DNA of 64,000 nucleotides from Saccharopolyspora phatthalungensis (GCF_014203395.1 NZ_JACHIW010000001.1:2232001-2296000), one strand, 5' to 3'. Shown: positions 36,582 through 45,465, counted from the first letter of the stretch. Translations and numbers: made by a program. Notes: a model not told the origin generated them from the sequence alone.

Positions 36582-37163
36582 TCAGTCGCGTTGTGCGGCG
36601 GCTTGCACCAGGACGCTGTTCGGGATCACCGCCTGGATCGCGTCGTGCAGGTTCAGGCCAAGGTCCAGGCCGTCGAGCAGTTCCGGCAGCACCTGGCCCG
36701 GCACCCGGCGGAAACCCGGCCAGTCCGCCGGAACCCGGGAAGTTGAGGTGCACGCCGGGACCAGCCGGCTGCCGTCGGACATCTCCGCCGTGTAGATCAT
36801 CGTGTCTTCCGCGCTCGGGGTGTAGAGCAGCACCTCGGCGTCGAGCACCGCGCCGGGCAGTTCGGACTCCGGTAACTGCCCGGCCGCGATCCGCGCCAGC
36901 ACCCGCTCCAGTTCGTTGGTCGGTTCCTGCTGGTTCGCCGTCAGTTCGGACGGCCGGTACCGGTCGTTGAACTGGAAGTCCTCGTCGATCTCGCCGTCGG
37001 CGCCGATGCGGTAGGCGCCGACGATGCCTTCCGGCGGCACGTCCTCGCCGCCTTCGGCGTAGCCGGGGTCGGCGATGTACAGCCAGCTGTGGGGGTTCTG
37101 CTTGGCGTGCTCCCGCATTTCGGCGCTGATCGGCGGGGCGGGACGGTCGGCGGGCTGGGACAT
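36582..37163 (-). CDS. Type VII secretion system-associated protein (SseB-like)
   Basis: A 193-residue soluble protein of a family annotated in actinomycetes as T7SS-associated. The N-terminal part, HAKQNPHSWLYIADPGY, and EGIVGAYRIGADGEIDEDFQ plus DRYRPS are characteristic. The C-terminal half is SseB-like (LPGAVLDAEVLLYTPS, then RLVPACTSTSRVPADWPGF and LGLNLHDAIQAVIPNSVLV). The ATG at 37163 follows ACGGAGTCCCG. No ESX/T7SS core gene (EccC, EsxAB, mycosin) is present in the window, so it is an orphan here. The two neighbours are unrelated. A role as chaperone or accessory of a secretion locus elsewhere is possible. Confidence 0.75.
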   Translation of the reverse strand: MSQPADRPAPPISAEMREHAKQNPHSWLYIADPGYAEGGEDVPPEGIVGAYRIGADGEIDEDFQFNDRYRPSELTANQQEPTNELERVLARIAAGQLPESELPGAVLDAEVLLYTPSAEDTMIYTAEMSDGSRLVPACTSTSRVPADWPGFRRVPGQVLPELLDGLDLGLNLHDAIQAVIPNSVLVQAAAQRD

Positions 37164-37338
37164 CGGGACTCCGTAGCTGTATTCGGGGGGCGTCGTCGCG
37201 AATGCCGGACGCGCCTTCGAGGGTGCCAGGCATCGGGGACTGTCGAGTGGACGGTCCTGAACAAGCCGTTCCGAGGTGTCGCTCCGGCCGGTCCAGGGGC
37301 AAACTGACCAGGAGGCCCACGCGGGGAGGGGAGGGGCG

Positions 37339-37761
37339 ATGATCGGTCAGCGAGAAGCGTTGCGGATGTTCGGATGTGAGGTGTTCGATCCGGATGGACA
37401 GCGGATCGGCATCGTCGGCCAGCTTTTCATCGACGACGACACCGAGCAACCCGCCTGGGTCACCGTCCAAACTGGACTTTTCGGGACGAACGAGAGCTTC
37501 GTGCCGCTGGAGGGTGCGGCCTTCGACGGCGACACGCTCACCGTCGCGGTGGGCAAGGAAGCGGTCCGGCACGCGCCCCGGGTCAGCCTGTTCCAGGGCG
37601 ATCTTCCGCTGCAGCAGGAGAGTGCGCTGTACCTGTACTACGGGATGGCCTACGGCGTCGCCCCCGATGGCACCGCGTCGATCGATGAGGTCGCCGAGGT
37701 CGAGCCCGAATACGTGGAGGCCGTTCGCCTCCGGCTGCGACGCTGGGTAGCCGCCACCTGA
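37339..37761 (+). CDS. PRC-barrel domain protein
   Basis: A 140-residue protein with a PRC-barrel, a small beta-barrel named after the photosynthetic reaction centre H subunit and often found in stress or RNA-linked proteins. The barrel covers residues 5-85: FGCEVFDPDGQRIGIVGQLF, IDDDTEQPAWVTVQTGLFG, then ESFVPLEGAAFDGDTLTVAV. A helical tail follows (VAEVEPEYVEAVRLRLRRWV). The ATG at 37339 has a very strong GGGGAGGGGAGG ribosome binding site. It is divergent from the T7SS-associated gene and is followed by a terminator hairpin. Function unknown. Confidence 0.82.
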   Translation: MIGQREALRMFGCEVFDPDGQRIGIVGQLFIDDDTEQPAWVTVQTGLFGTNESFVPLEGAAFDGDTLTVAVGKEAVRHAPRVSLFQGDLPLQQESALYLYYGMAYGVAPDGTASIDEVAEVEPEYVEAVRLRLRRWVAAT

Positions 37762-37794
37762 ACCGCGTGAATAGCTCATAACAAACGAAAATTC

Positions 37795-37828
37795 GCGCCC
37801 GTCGGGAATCCCGGCGGGCGCAGTTTTG
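37795..37828 (+). terminator. Intrinsic terminator after the PRC-barrel gene
   Basis: A 12-bp stem with one G-U pair (GCGCCCGTCGGG / CCCGGCGGGCGC) and an AAT loop is followed by AGTTTTGCC, a short T run. It lies 34 bp after the stop codon. Confidence 0.8.
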
Positions 37829-38000
37829 CCTGCTCATTCCCGGTAGGAAACCCAGAGCTGGGAATTCGTTCACCTCGTCGTCCGATCGTGTGGCGACAAA
37901 TCGCCAACGACACCCTTATGGGTGTTTCCCCTGGTTACGTTCCGGCAGGAATCACCTCGCTCGGCCCCACACGAGCGAGACCGATCGGAGGAGGGGACGC

Positions 38001-39173
38001 ATGAGGAAGCTGCTTTACGGCACCGGGGCAGGGCTTGCCGCAGCGGCGCTCGTGTTCGCCGGTGCACCGGCCGGCGCGCAGACGCAGATCGAGTTGGCGC
38101 CGTTGGCGCTGCACCCCCAGGCCCAGGCCGAGGGATCCGCGGGCGACGTCTACATCGTCAACCTCAAGAACGGAATCGCGCCGCAGGGTGTGGCCGAAGA
38201 GCTGGGTGTGCGGGCACGGTACGTGTACACCAGCACGCTCAACGGGTTCTCCGCTCAGCTGAGCCCGGAAGCCCTCCAGAAGGTCCGCGCCAGCAACAAG
38301 GTTGAGAACGTTTCGCAGAGTTACAAGATCCAGGTCGAACCGTCGGCGCACCAGGCCGCCGGCACGTGGGGCCTGGACCGGATCGACCAGCCGAAGCTGC
38401 CCTTGGACAACAGCTACACCCCGGTCGGCACCGGTGCGGGCGTCACCGCCTACATCATCGACACCGGCATCGACCCGTCGCACCCCGACTTCGGCGGTCG
38501 AGCCGCGATCGGCTTCGACGCCACCGGTGGCAACGGTAGGGACGAGAACGGTCACGGCACCCACGTCGCCGGCACGATCGGCAGCAACACCTACGGCGTC
38601 GCCAAGGGCGTGCAGCTGGTCGGCGTGCGAGTGCTCGACAGGCAGGGCAGCGGCACCACGGAGGCGGTCGTGCGCGGCATCGACTGGGTCGCGCAGCACC
38701 ACCATGGCCCGTCGGTGGCGAACATGTCGCTGGCCGGCCCGAAGGACCCCGCGATGGACGAGGCGTCGACCAACCTGGTCAACAGCGGCGTGTTCCTCGC
38801 GGTGGCGGCCGGTAATGACGGCAAGGACGCCGCCAACTACTCCCCGGCCGGCGCGAACGGCGTGTTCACGGCCGCCGCGTCGGACAACACGGACACCTCG
38901 GCCGAGTTCACCAACTACGGCGCCGCTGTCGAGGGCTACGCCCCCGGCGTGGACATCGTCTCGACCGTGCCAGGTGGTGGCACCGAGACGATGAGCGGCA
39001 CCTCGATGGCCAGCCCGCATGTGGCCGGCATTGGCGCACTGTTCCTGCAGGCGAACCCGAATGCGAAGCCGGCGGACGTGATCGGCGGGCTGCAGAGCCA
39101 GGAGTCCAAAGGTGTCATCAAGGGCGCCCCGAAGGGCACCATCGCCGACCTGCTGCAGATCGGCGACCTCTGA
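38001..39173 (+). CDS. Secreted subtilisin-like serine protease (S8 family)
   Basis: A 390-residue exported protease. The signal peptide (GTGAGLAAAALVFAGAPAGA, cleavage near residue 28) is followed by an I9 propeptide (residues about 45-115: YIVNLKNGIAPQGVAEELGV to VENVSQSYKIQVE). The catalytic domain has Asp154 in IIDTGIDPSHPDF, His185 in GHGTHVAG, the oxyanion Asn in VAAGNDG, and Ser335 in GTSMASPHVAG. The protease is probably self-processed and acts extracellularly in protein nutrition, like Streptomyces alkaline proteases. The ATG at 38001 has a GGAGGAGGGGACGC ribosome binding site. A terminator hairpin follows. Confidence 0.95.
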   Translation: MRKLLYGTGAGLAAAALVFAGAPAGAQTQIELAPLALHPQAQAEGSAGDVYIVNLKNGIAPQGVAEELGVRARYVYTSTLNGFSAQLSPEALQKVRASNKVENVSQSYKIQVEPSAHQAAGTWGLDRIDQPKLPLDNSYTPVGTGAGVTAYIIDTGIDPSHPDFGGRAAIGFDATGGNGRDENGHGTHVAGTIGSNTYGVAKGVQLVGVRVLDRQGSGTTEAVVRGIDWVAQHHHGPSVANMSLAGPKDPAMDEASTNLVNSGVFLAVAAGNDGKDAANYSPAGANGVFTAAASDNTDTSAEFTNYGAAVEGYAPGVDIVSTVPGGGTETMSGTSMASPHVAGIGALFLQANPNAKPADVIGGLQSQESKGVIKGAPKGTIADLLQIGDL

Positions 39174-39197
39174 TCCGATAGCGCGGTAGCTCTCCCC

Positions 39198-39230
39198 CGG
39201 GCCCTTTCCTGGACTCCCAGGAAGGGCCCG
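39198..39230 (+). terminator. Terminator after the subtilase gene
   Basis: CGGGCCCTTTCCTGG and CCAGGAAGGGCCCG pair over 14 bp with one bulged T and an ACTC loop, 25 bp after the protease stop. The remaining part of the 330-bp gap up to the LuxR gene (39231-39503) shows no gene and presumably holds that gene's promoter. Confidence 0.8.
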
Positions 39231-39503
39231 ATGCGCTTGAGGTGCCGATCTCGCGTTTCGTGGCACAAGCTCAGAGGCCGTCTCGCGGCGGGATCCCAGA
39301 TTCCACAATGCTTGCCCCGACTGCTGCATTCGGGGGTCTGATCGTGCCGCCTAACGGAGTCAATCGAAGTTCGATCCGCCGGTTCTTGCGAAAGTCGGTT
39401 CCAGCGGCCCTTTCCGGTGGATACGTTGCCAATCACGGGGGTGTTCAGTGTCCAGCGCGGCACCGAACCGGTGCCGCCAGGGCGCGTCGAGGAGGGGTGT
39501 GCC

Positions 39504-40301
39504 GTGCTACCCGGATACACCGAGGAGCTGACGCAGTCGACCGCGGTCGACCAGTCGGCAAGGAACACCGCCGCCACCGAGCCGCTCGTGGAGCGGTCCG
39601 TGCAGGCGCAGGTCGCGTCGGTGGCTCGCGCCGTTCGGGCCCGCTCGGGCAGCGGCGGAGTGTTGCAGGTCGTGCATGGGGCCAAGCGGGTCGGCTGGGC
39701 GGCCTACGAGCTGCAACGTAACGCTAGGCAGCTGGTCCAAGGGGTCGCCAAGCCCCCGTACGTCACGACCGGGCCGCTGGATTCGCTGGAATCCCGCAAG
39801 CTCGCGGAGGGCGTCCAGTACCAGGTGCTGTACGACCGATCCGCGCTGGCGCGCCCCCCGCAGCTGGACATCACGACCAAGCTGGTCGCGATGGGCGAGC
39901 AGGCGCGGGTGATCCACATGGCGCCGACCAAGCTGATCATGGTGGACAACGAGATCGCGCTGCTGCCGCTGACCGTGAGCGACACCTCGGTGGAAAGCGC
40001 CGTGGTGGTGCGCAGTTCGGCGATGCTGGCGGCGATTGCCCGGATCTTCGAAGACCTGTGGCGCTTCGCCGCACCGTTCACCCCGAACCGGGCCCTGTCC
40101 AGCCAAGAACTGCAGCCCACCGAGGAGGAACGGTGGATCCTGTCGCTGCTGGCCTCCGGCGCGACGGACGACGCGATTGGTCGGCTGATGGGCTTCAGCG
40201 CTCGCACCGCGCATCGCCGGGTCCGCGAGCTGATCGCGCGGTTGGGCGTGGAGACGCGTTTCCAGGCGGGCATGCAGGCGGTGAAGCTCGGCTGGCTCTG
40301 A
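39504..40301 (+). CDS. LuxR-type (GerE HTH) transcriptional regulator
   Basis: A 265-residue regulator with a C-terminal LuxR/GerE helix-turn-helix (TEEERWILSLLASGATDDAI, then GRLMGFSARTAHRRVRELIA). The middle part (KLAEGVQYQVLYDRSALA to IMVDNEIALLPL) resembles the TrmB-like effector domain found in many actinobacterial regulators of secondary metabolism and development. The N-terminal 70 residues are helical. The GTG at 39504 follows GAGGAGGGGTGTGCC, which decides against the longer frame starting at 39417. No linked target operon is obvious. Directly downstream lies the IS110 element. Confidence 0.82.
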   Translation: MLPGYTEELTQSTAVDQSARNTAATEPLVERSVQAQVASVARAVRARSGSGGVLQVVHGAKRVGWAAYELQRNARQLVQGVAKPPYVTTGPLDSLESRKLAEGVQYQVLYDRSALARPPQLDITTKLVAMGEQARVIHMAPTKLIMVDNEIALLPLTVSDTSVESAVVVRSSAMLAAIARIFEDLWRFAAPFTPNRALSSQELQPTEEERWILSLLASGATDDAIGRLMGFSARTAHRRVRELIARLGVETRFQAGMQAVKLGWL

Positions 40302-42040
40302 GCAGCCTATGAGGGCGAAGTCAATTGGTGATGTTTCCGGTTTTGGGCGTGCGGCAGTGTCCCCGCGGGTGTGCGGGGTTGATCATGGTGGGTGGTGATG
40401 TGGTGGGTGGCGTGACTGGCCGGGGTGGCGGGTGCCTGCGCCCACTCTCCGTGCTCGACCTAGCGAACAACCGGGTTTGTCCCAACAGCCCTCATCCGAG
40501 CTTGGGTGGAGGGTGGGCGGGGCGCCCCTGCTCAGTTCCGGGTTCTGCCCAAGGAGGAGTCGGGTTCGCCCCGCCCATGGCCAGTGTCGCGCTATGCGGC
40601 CTGCGGCGCCACCTCCTTCGTAGTGCCGGCGGCAACCGCCGGATCCCAGGCCACCCGGCGGGTGACGACCACGAACAGCTGTCGCAGCAGTGCCGCTGCG
40701 AGGGCCGTGCGGGCTTGTCCCGGGCGCAGCGGGTTGGTTTCACGGGTGGTCAGGTGCGTATAGCGGGCGGTGTAGACCGGGTTGTGGGTCAGTGCGCCCC
40801 AGATGGCCCGCCAAGCGGCGGTGCGCAGTCCGGGGCGGCCGCGGCGGGAGACCGTGGTGATGCCGTGAAAGTTCCCGGATTCGTTGGCACGTGGGCACAA
40901 CCCCGCATGCTTGACCCAGGTTCGGGCACAGTCGAAGCGCGCTGGGTCGCCGGTCTCGGCGAGGATGGCGGCGGCCCCGACGACCGACAACCCCGTGATG
41001 GTGGTGACCAACGTGGACAGTTCCAGGGTGTCGAGGACCTCGATCATGCGGGCCTCAACGTCGGCGAGCTGCCCCAGGGCATGGTGCCAGTCGTCGAGTG
41101 CGTAGGCCGCTCGTTCGCAGGCCGCGGCTTGCTCGGTAGCAACCCCGCCAGGTGTGCGAGCGGCGTCGAAGATCGCGCGCAGAATGCGCAGATTGCGGCG
41201 GCTGCCACCCCAGCGGGGAAGTTCGTCACGCACTGCCGCGGCAAAGGCATCAAAGCCCATCGCCATGATCCGGGCCGGGTCGGTGGACACCGCCATGGCC
41301 ACCCGCCAGGTCAGCGTGTCCAAAGGCTTGCTCGCGGTGGACAGCACCGCAGGCCAGGCACACTCCAGCAGATCACGCAAACGCTGCCGGGCCGACCCCG
41401 CGGCAACAAGCTGATCGGCACGGCGAGCCCCCAGATGCCGCAGGCGACACCAGTGCCCCTCCAGCACATAGGGCACGTAACAGCGCAGTTCCGCGACGCG
41501 TTTGGCGATGATCGTGGCGTCTTTGAAGTCCGACCGGTCGCGGGTGAAGTCCTCTTCCTCCCGGCCACGGTGCACCAGCATCGGGTTCACGCACACCAGC
41601 TCAACTCCGCGAGCGCGGGCCCGGTCCAGCAGCGGCTTCCAGCGATGCCCGGTCGGCTCGCACCCCAGCACCACACCGGCGAACCCCGCCTTGGCGGCGA
41701 CCGGCCCGGCCCAGTCCAGGATGTCATCGATCACCCACGCATCCCCGCTGAACATGCGTCGGCCCAGCACCCGCGAATCGTGATCGGCGACCACCGCCGC
41801 CTGTTTGGCCGAGGCCAGATCGACTGCGACCACCGCGAACTCGCGGCGCACGATCGATCGCAACCGGGTCAGCCGCTCGTTCCGCCGACGATCACCGCGC
41901 GTAAGCGCCCTGACATGAGGCACAGCATCCTCCTCGATAGCAACTGATCCAGAACCCGAACACTCACAAGAAGGAGACCTGCGCAATGAACTCCGGATCA
42001 ACCACTACCCGTACTTACTAGGAAGGGATTTCCTCTGGGG
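40302..42040 (-). mobile_element. IS110-family insertion sequence (approximate limits)
   Basis: The transposase gene (40592-41923) is flanked by non-coding DNA: up to about 290 bp after its 3' end, with GC-rich repetitive character (GGTGGGTGGTGATGTGGTGG and similar), and about 115 bp before its 5' end. IS110 elements lack long terminal inverted repeats and carry a non-coding bridge RNA in one flank, so exact ends cannot be fixed by eye. The limits given run from the luxR stop to the adjacent 46-bp palindrome. The element appears intact, with no frameshift in the transposase. Confidence 0.55.
40592..41923 (-). CDS. IS110-family transposase
   Basis: A 443-residue DEDD-type recombinase. The N-terminal RuvC-like domain shows VVAVDLASAKQAAVV (first Asp), GCEPTGHRWKPLL (Glu) and RDRSDFKDATIIAKR (Asp pair). 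The C-terminal Transposase_20 domain shows ITGLSVVGAAAILAETGDPA, then HAGLCPRANESGNF with the conserved Ser, and SRRGRPGLRTAAWRAIWGAL. The length is slightly above the roughly 400 residues usual for the family. A GTG at 41923 with GAGGAGG upstream is the likely start. The frame is intact, so the element may be active. Family members insert by bridge-RNA-guided recombination. Confidence 0.93.
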   Translation of the reverse strand: MPHVRALTRGDRRRNERLTRLRSIVRREFAVVAVDLASAKQAAVVADHDSRVLGRRMFSGDAWVIDDILDWAGPVAAKAGFAGVVLGCEPTGHRWKPLLDRARARGVELVCVNPMLVHRGREEEDFTRDRSDFKDATIIAKRVAELRCYVPYVLEGHWCRLRHLGARRADQLVAAGSARQRLRDLLECAWPAVLSTASKPLDTLTWRVAMAVSTDPARIMAMGFDAFAAAVRDELPRWGGSRRNLRILRAIFDAARTPGGVATEQAAACERAAYALDDWHHALGQLADVEARMIEVLDTLELSTLVTTITGLSVVGAAAILAETGDPARFDCARTWVKHAGLCPRANESGNFHGITTVSRRGRPGLRTAAWRAIWGALTHNPVYTARYTHLTTRETNPLRPGQARTALAAALLRQLFVVVTRRVAWDPAVAAGTTKEVAPQAA

Positions 42041-42086
42041 GGCGGTTTCAACGGAAACCAGCGCGTTGATTTCTATTGAAATCGCC
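42041..42086. repeat. 46-bp palindromic repeat, copy 3
   Basis: Left arm GGCGGTTTCAACGG, right arm CTATTGAAATCGCC. The centre GCGCGTTGAT matches the other copies. The two arms have diverged at several sites but the length is the same 46 bp. It lies beside the IS110 element, 28 bp before the -10 candidate of the SCP-like gene. It is the only copy not between convergent genes. Confidence 0.75.
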
Positions 42087-42126
42087 CACTGACGCCCGCC
42101 GGACCCGGTCCCCGTAGGGTTCGGAC

Positions 42127-42516
42127 ATGCCCAGCCGTCGCGCCGTCGATCCCGCTGAGATGCGCGACGCCGTCGTGGCCGTGCGGTCCTGGCTGGACGA
42201 CGAAGCGCAGCAGCCCCCGCGCGCCGAACTCGCCGCCGCGGTGCGGTTGAGCCTGCGGACGCTGGAGCAGGTCGCACCCGGCAACAGCGTCGAGGTGCGG
42301 GTGCCGCCGTTCGCGGCGGTCCAGTGCGTCGCGGGCCCGCGGCACACCCGCGGCACACCGCCCAACGTCGTCGAGACCGACGCCCGCACCTGGCTGCTGC
42401 TGGCGACCGGCCGCCTCGACTGGGCCCGGGCCGTCGAGCAGGGCGTGCTCACCGCCTCCGGCTCTCGCTCGGACGTTTCGCAGTGGCTGCCGCTGGTCCG
42501 CATCGACAGCGCGTGA
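42127..42516 (+). CDS. Sterol-carrier-family (SCP-like) protein upstream of purF
   Basis: A 129-residue soluble protein of the conserved actinobacterial family found directly upstream of purF, including in mycobacteria. It has an N-terminal helix (DPAEMRDAVVAVRSWLDDEA), a Leu-rich strand, and a C-terminal SCP-like half (NSVEVRVPPFAAVQCV, then WLLLATGRLDWARAVEQGVL and GSRSDVSQWLPLV). Such domains bind lipids in eukaryotes, but the role here is unknown. The ATG at 42127 has no ribosome binding site; TAGGGT at 42115-42120 lies 6 nt upstream, so the mRNA may be leaderless. It may share a transcript with purF 130 bp downstream. Confidence 0.83.
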   Translation: MPSRRAVDPAEMRDAVVAVRSWLDDEAQQPPRAELAAAVRLSLRTLEQVAPGNSVEVRVPPFAAVQCVAGPRHTRGTPPNVVETDARTWLLLATGRLDWARAVEQGVLTASGSRSDVSQWLPLVRIDSA

Positions 42517-42646
42517 CGGGCCGGGCACGCAACGTCGAGGATTGGTCGGGGATGAGATGGCCGACACCCATCGGGTTGGCGTTGGGTCAGTTGCCTGCTG
42601 TTTACAATCAGGTGTAACTCCGGCTCCGTCCTTCAGGGAGTTTTCG

Positions 42647-44242
42647 GTGGTGACCGACCGGCCCGAACCGGCTAATGCACGTACCTCAACGGACCTCTCC
42701 AGTCCGGACCTCGAACGCGACATCCCCCGCGAGGAGTGTGGTGTCTTCGGGGTGTGGGCGCCCGGCGAAGAAGTCGCCAAGCTGAGCTTCTACGGGATCT
42801 TCGCCCTTCAGCACCGCGGCCAGGAAGCCGCCGGCATCGCGGTCGGCGACGGCTCGCAGGTGCTGGTCTACAAGGACCTCGGCCTGGTGAGCCAGGTGTT
42901 CACCGAGCAGACCCTGGCGTCGCTGCGCGGACACGTCGCCGTCGCGCACGCCCGGTACTCGACCACCGGCGGCGGCAGCTGGGAGAACGCCCAGCCGACC
43001 TTCCGCACGACCGCCACCGGCAGCGGGTTGGCCCTCGGCCACAACGGCAACCTGGTCAACACGGCCGAACTGCTGGACCGTGTCGTCGCCGAGGGCGGCG
43101 ACACGGTCGCGGCCAACACGTCATCCCCGGCCAACGGCTGCGAGCGAGCCACCAGTGACTCCGACCTGGTGACCGGCCTGCTGGCCGCGCGCGCCGCCGA
43201 CAAGGGCATCGAACAGGCCGCGATGGAGCTGTTCCCGACGCTGCGCGGCGCGTTCTCGATGGTCTTCTGCGACGAGCAGACCCTCTACGCGGTCCGCGAC
43301 CCGCAGGGCGTCCGGCCGCTGGTGCTCGGTCGGCTGGAACGCGGCTGGGTCGTGGCCAGCGAGACGGCCGCGCTGGACATCGTCGGTGCATCGTTCGTCC
43401 GCGAGGTAGAGCCCGGCGAACTGCTGGCCATCGACGGCGACGGGCTGCGCTCCCAGCACTTCGCCAGCCCCAAGCCGAAGGGCTGCATCTTCGAGTACGT
43501 CTACCTCGCCCGCCCGGACACCACGATCGCGGGCCGCTCGGTGCACGGCACCCGCGTGGAGATCGGCCGCCGGCTGGCCAAGGAAAACCCGGTCGACGCC
43601 GACCTCGTGATCCCGGTGCCGGAGTCGGGCACGCCCGCCGCGATCGGCTACGCGCAGGCCTCGGGCATCCCCTACGGCAACGGCCTGGTGAAGAACTCCT
43701 ACGTCGGCCGCACCTTCATCCAGCCGTCGCAGACGATCCGCCAGCTCGGCATCCGGCTCAAGCTGAACCCGCTGCGCGAGGTGATCCGCGGCAAGCGGCT
43801 GGTCGTGGTGGACGACTCGATCGTTCGGGGTAACACCCAGCGCGCCCTGGTCCGGATGCTGCGCGAGGCCGGTGCGATCGAGGTGCACGTACGGATCGCC
43901 TCCCCGCCGGTGAAGTGGCCGTGCTTCTACGGCATCGACTTCGCCTCCCGCGCCGAGCTGATCGCCAACGGCCTGGACATGGACGGGGTGCGCCGCTCCA
44001 TCGGCGCGGACAGCCTCGGCCACGTGTCGCTGGACGGGCTCGTCGCGGCGACCGAACAGCCCCGCACCCGGCTGTGCGCGGCCTGCTTCGACGGCGACTA
44101 CCCGATTCCGCTGCCGGACGACGCGCGGATCGGCAAGTACCTGCTGGAAGGTCTCGACCAGGCCGAACGAGGCATCGCGGGACCGGCCGAACCGGTGCTG
44201 CCGAGCAGCTACGGCGCGGCCGACGCGCTGCAGCGGCCCTGA
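42647..44242 (+). CDS. purF: Amidophosphoribosyltransferase
   Basis: Catalyses the first committed step of purine synthesis, forming phosphoribosylamine from PRPP and glutamine. Residues 1-30 are a propeptide removed to expose the N-terminal nucleophile Cys31 (REECGVFGVW). The glutaminase domain contains HARYSTTG and GHNGNLVN. The phosphoribosyltransferase PRPP loop is LVVVDDSIVRGNTQ. Cys residues in KGCIFEYVY, WPCFYGID and RLCAACFDGD match the 4Fe-4S ligands of the Bacillus-type enzyme. An insertion (NTSSPANGCERA) occurs in the glutaminase domain. Tandem GTGs at 42647 and 42650 follow AGGGAG. It is probably cotranscribed with purM. Confidence 0.96.
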   Translation: MVTDRPEPANARTSTDLSSPDLERDIPREECGVFGVWAPGEEVAKLSFYGIFALQHRGQEAAGIAVGDGSQVLVYKDLGLVSQVFTEQTLASLRGHVAVAHARYSTTGGGSWENAQPTFRTTATGSGLALGHNGNLVNTAELLDRVVAEGGDTVAANTSSPANGCERATSDSDLVTGLLAARAADKGIEQAAMELFPTLRGAFSMVFCDEQTLYAVRDPQGVRPLVLGRLERGWVVASETAALDIVGASFVREVEPGELLAIDGDGLRSQHFASPKPKGCIFEYVYLARPDTTIAGRSVHGTRVEIGRRLAKENPVDADLVIPVPESGTPAAIGYAQASGIPYGNGLVKNSYVGRTFIQPSQTIRQLGIRLKLNPLREVIRGKRLVVVDDSIVRGNTQRALVRMLREAGAIEVHVRIASPPVKWPCFYGIDFASRAELIANGLDMDGVRRSIGADSLGHVSLDGLVAATEQPRTRLCAACFDGDYPIPLPDDARIGKYLLEGLDQAERGIAGPAEPVLPSSYGAADALQRP

Positions 44243-44352
44243 GAATCGCACCGATTCCGCCCCCCGGGGTTCGCCATCGACGCGTAGCGTTGTCCGTGCT
44301 ACACATGCGCGTCCGGCGAATCGCAAACTCGCACCAAGATGTGGAGCCAGTC

Positions 44353-45465
44353 GTGTCCGAAGACCTGCTCGCAGGGTCTGCCCAGACCGAGAGTCCGAAA
44401 GCCACCTACGCCGCGGCGGGCGTAAGCATCGAGGCCGGCGACGAGGCGGTCGAGAAGATGCGCCCGTGGGCGCAGCGCGCGACCCGGCCCGAGGTGCTCG
44501 GCTCCCTTGGCGGCTTCGCCGGGTTGTTCCGGCTCAAGCTCGACCGCTGGAAAGAGCCGGTGCTGGCATCTTCCACCGACGGGGTGGGCACCAAGCTCGC
44601 CGTCGCGCAGGCGATGGACCTGCACGACACCGTCGGCATCGACCTGATCGCGATGGTGGTCGACGACCTGGTGGTCTGCGGTGCCGAGCCGCTGTTCCTG
44701 CAGGACTACATCGCGGTCGGCAAGGTCGTGCCGGAACGGATCGCCGACCTGGTCAAGGGCATCTCGGAGGGCTGCGTGCAGGCCGGCTGCGCGCTGCTTG
44801 GCGGGGAGACCGCCGAGCACCCCGGCATGATGGCGCCCGGCGAGTACGACATCTCGGCCACCGGCGTCGGGGTCGTGGAGGCGGACGCGATGCTCGGCCC
44901 GGACAAGGTCCGCCCGGGCGACGTGGTGATCGCGATGGGCTCGTCGGGCCTGCATTCCAACGGGTACTCGCTGGCCCGCCATGTGCTGCTGGACATCGCC
45001 CGGGTGCCGCTGGAGGGCCACGTCGAGGAGTTCGGCCGGACCCTCGGCGAGGAGCTGCTGGAGCCGACCCGGATCTACGCCAAGGACTGCCTGGCGCTGG
45101 CCGCGGAGGCGGGTGTGCGGACGTTCGCGCACATCACCGGCGGTGGCCTGGCGCAGAACCTGGCGCGGGTGATCCCGCCCGGGCTGACCGCGGTGCTGGA
45201 CCGGGGCAGCTGGACGCCGGCCCCGGTGTTCCGGATGATCGCCCAGCGCGGCCGGGTCGACGCCGAGGAGATGGAACGCACCTTCAACATGGGCATCGGC
45301 ATGGTCGCCGTGGTGACCGCCGAAGACGTGGACCGCGCCCTGGCGGTGCTCACGGCCCGTCACGTGCCCGCCTGGGTGCTCGGCGAGGTCGCCAAGCAGC
45401 CGTCCGTCGAGGGCACCGGCGAGCAGGACCGCGTGGTGCTGCGCGGCAACCACCCGCGCTTCTGA
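44353..45465 (+). CDS. purM: AIR synthetase
   Basis: Phosphoribosylformylglycinamidine cyclo-ligase (370 residues), which closes the imidazole ring of AIR using ATP. Typical motifs are TYAAAGVSIEAGDEAVEKM at the N terminus, ASSTDGVGTKLAVAQ, the MVVDDLVVCGAEPLFLQDY segment, GGETAEHPGMM, SSGLHSNGYSLAR, and HITGGGLAQNLARVIP. The GTG at 44353 has GTGGAGCCAGTC immediately upstream as ribosome binding site; starts further upstream (44305, 44341) would add a non-conserved extension. It follows purF by 110 bp in the same direction. Confidence 0.96.
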   Translation: MSEDLLAGSAQTESPKATYAAAGVSIEAGDEAVEKMRPWAQRATRPEVLGSLGGFAGLFRLKLDRWKEPVLASSTDGVGTKLAVAQAMDLHDTVGIDLIAMVVDDLVVCGAEPLFLQDYIAVGKVVPERIADLVKGISEGCVQAGCALLGGETAEHPGMMAPGEYDISATGVGVVEADAMLGPDKVRPGDVVIAMGSSGLHSNGYSLARHVLLDIARVPLEGHVEEFGRTLGEELLEPTRIYAKDCLALAAEAGVRTFAHITGGGLAQNLARVIPPGLTAVLDRGSWTPAPVFRMIAQRGRVDAEEMERTFNMGIGMVAVVTAEDVDRALAVLTARHVPAWVLGEVAKQPSVEGTGEQDRVVLRGNHPRF

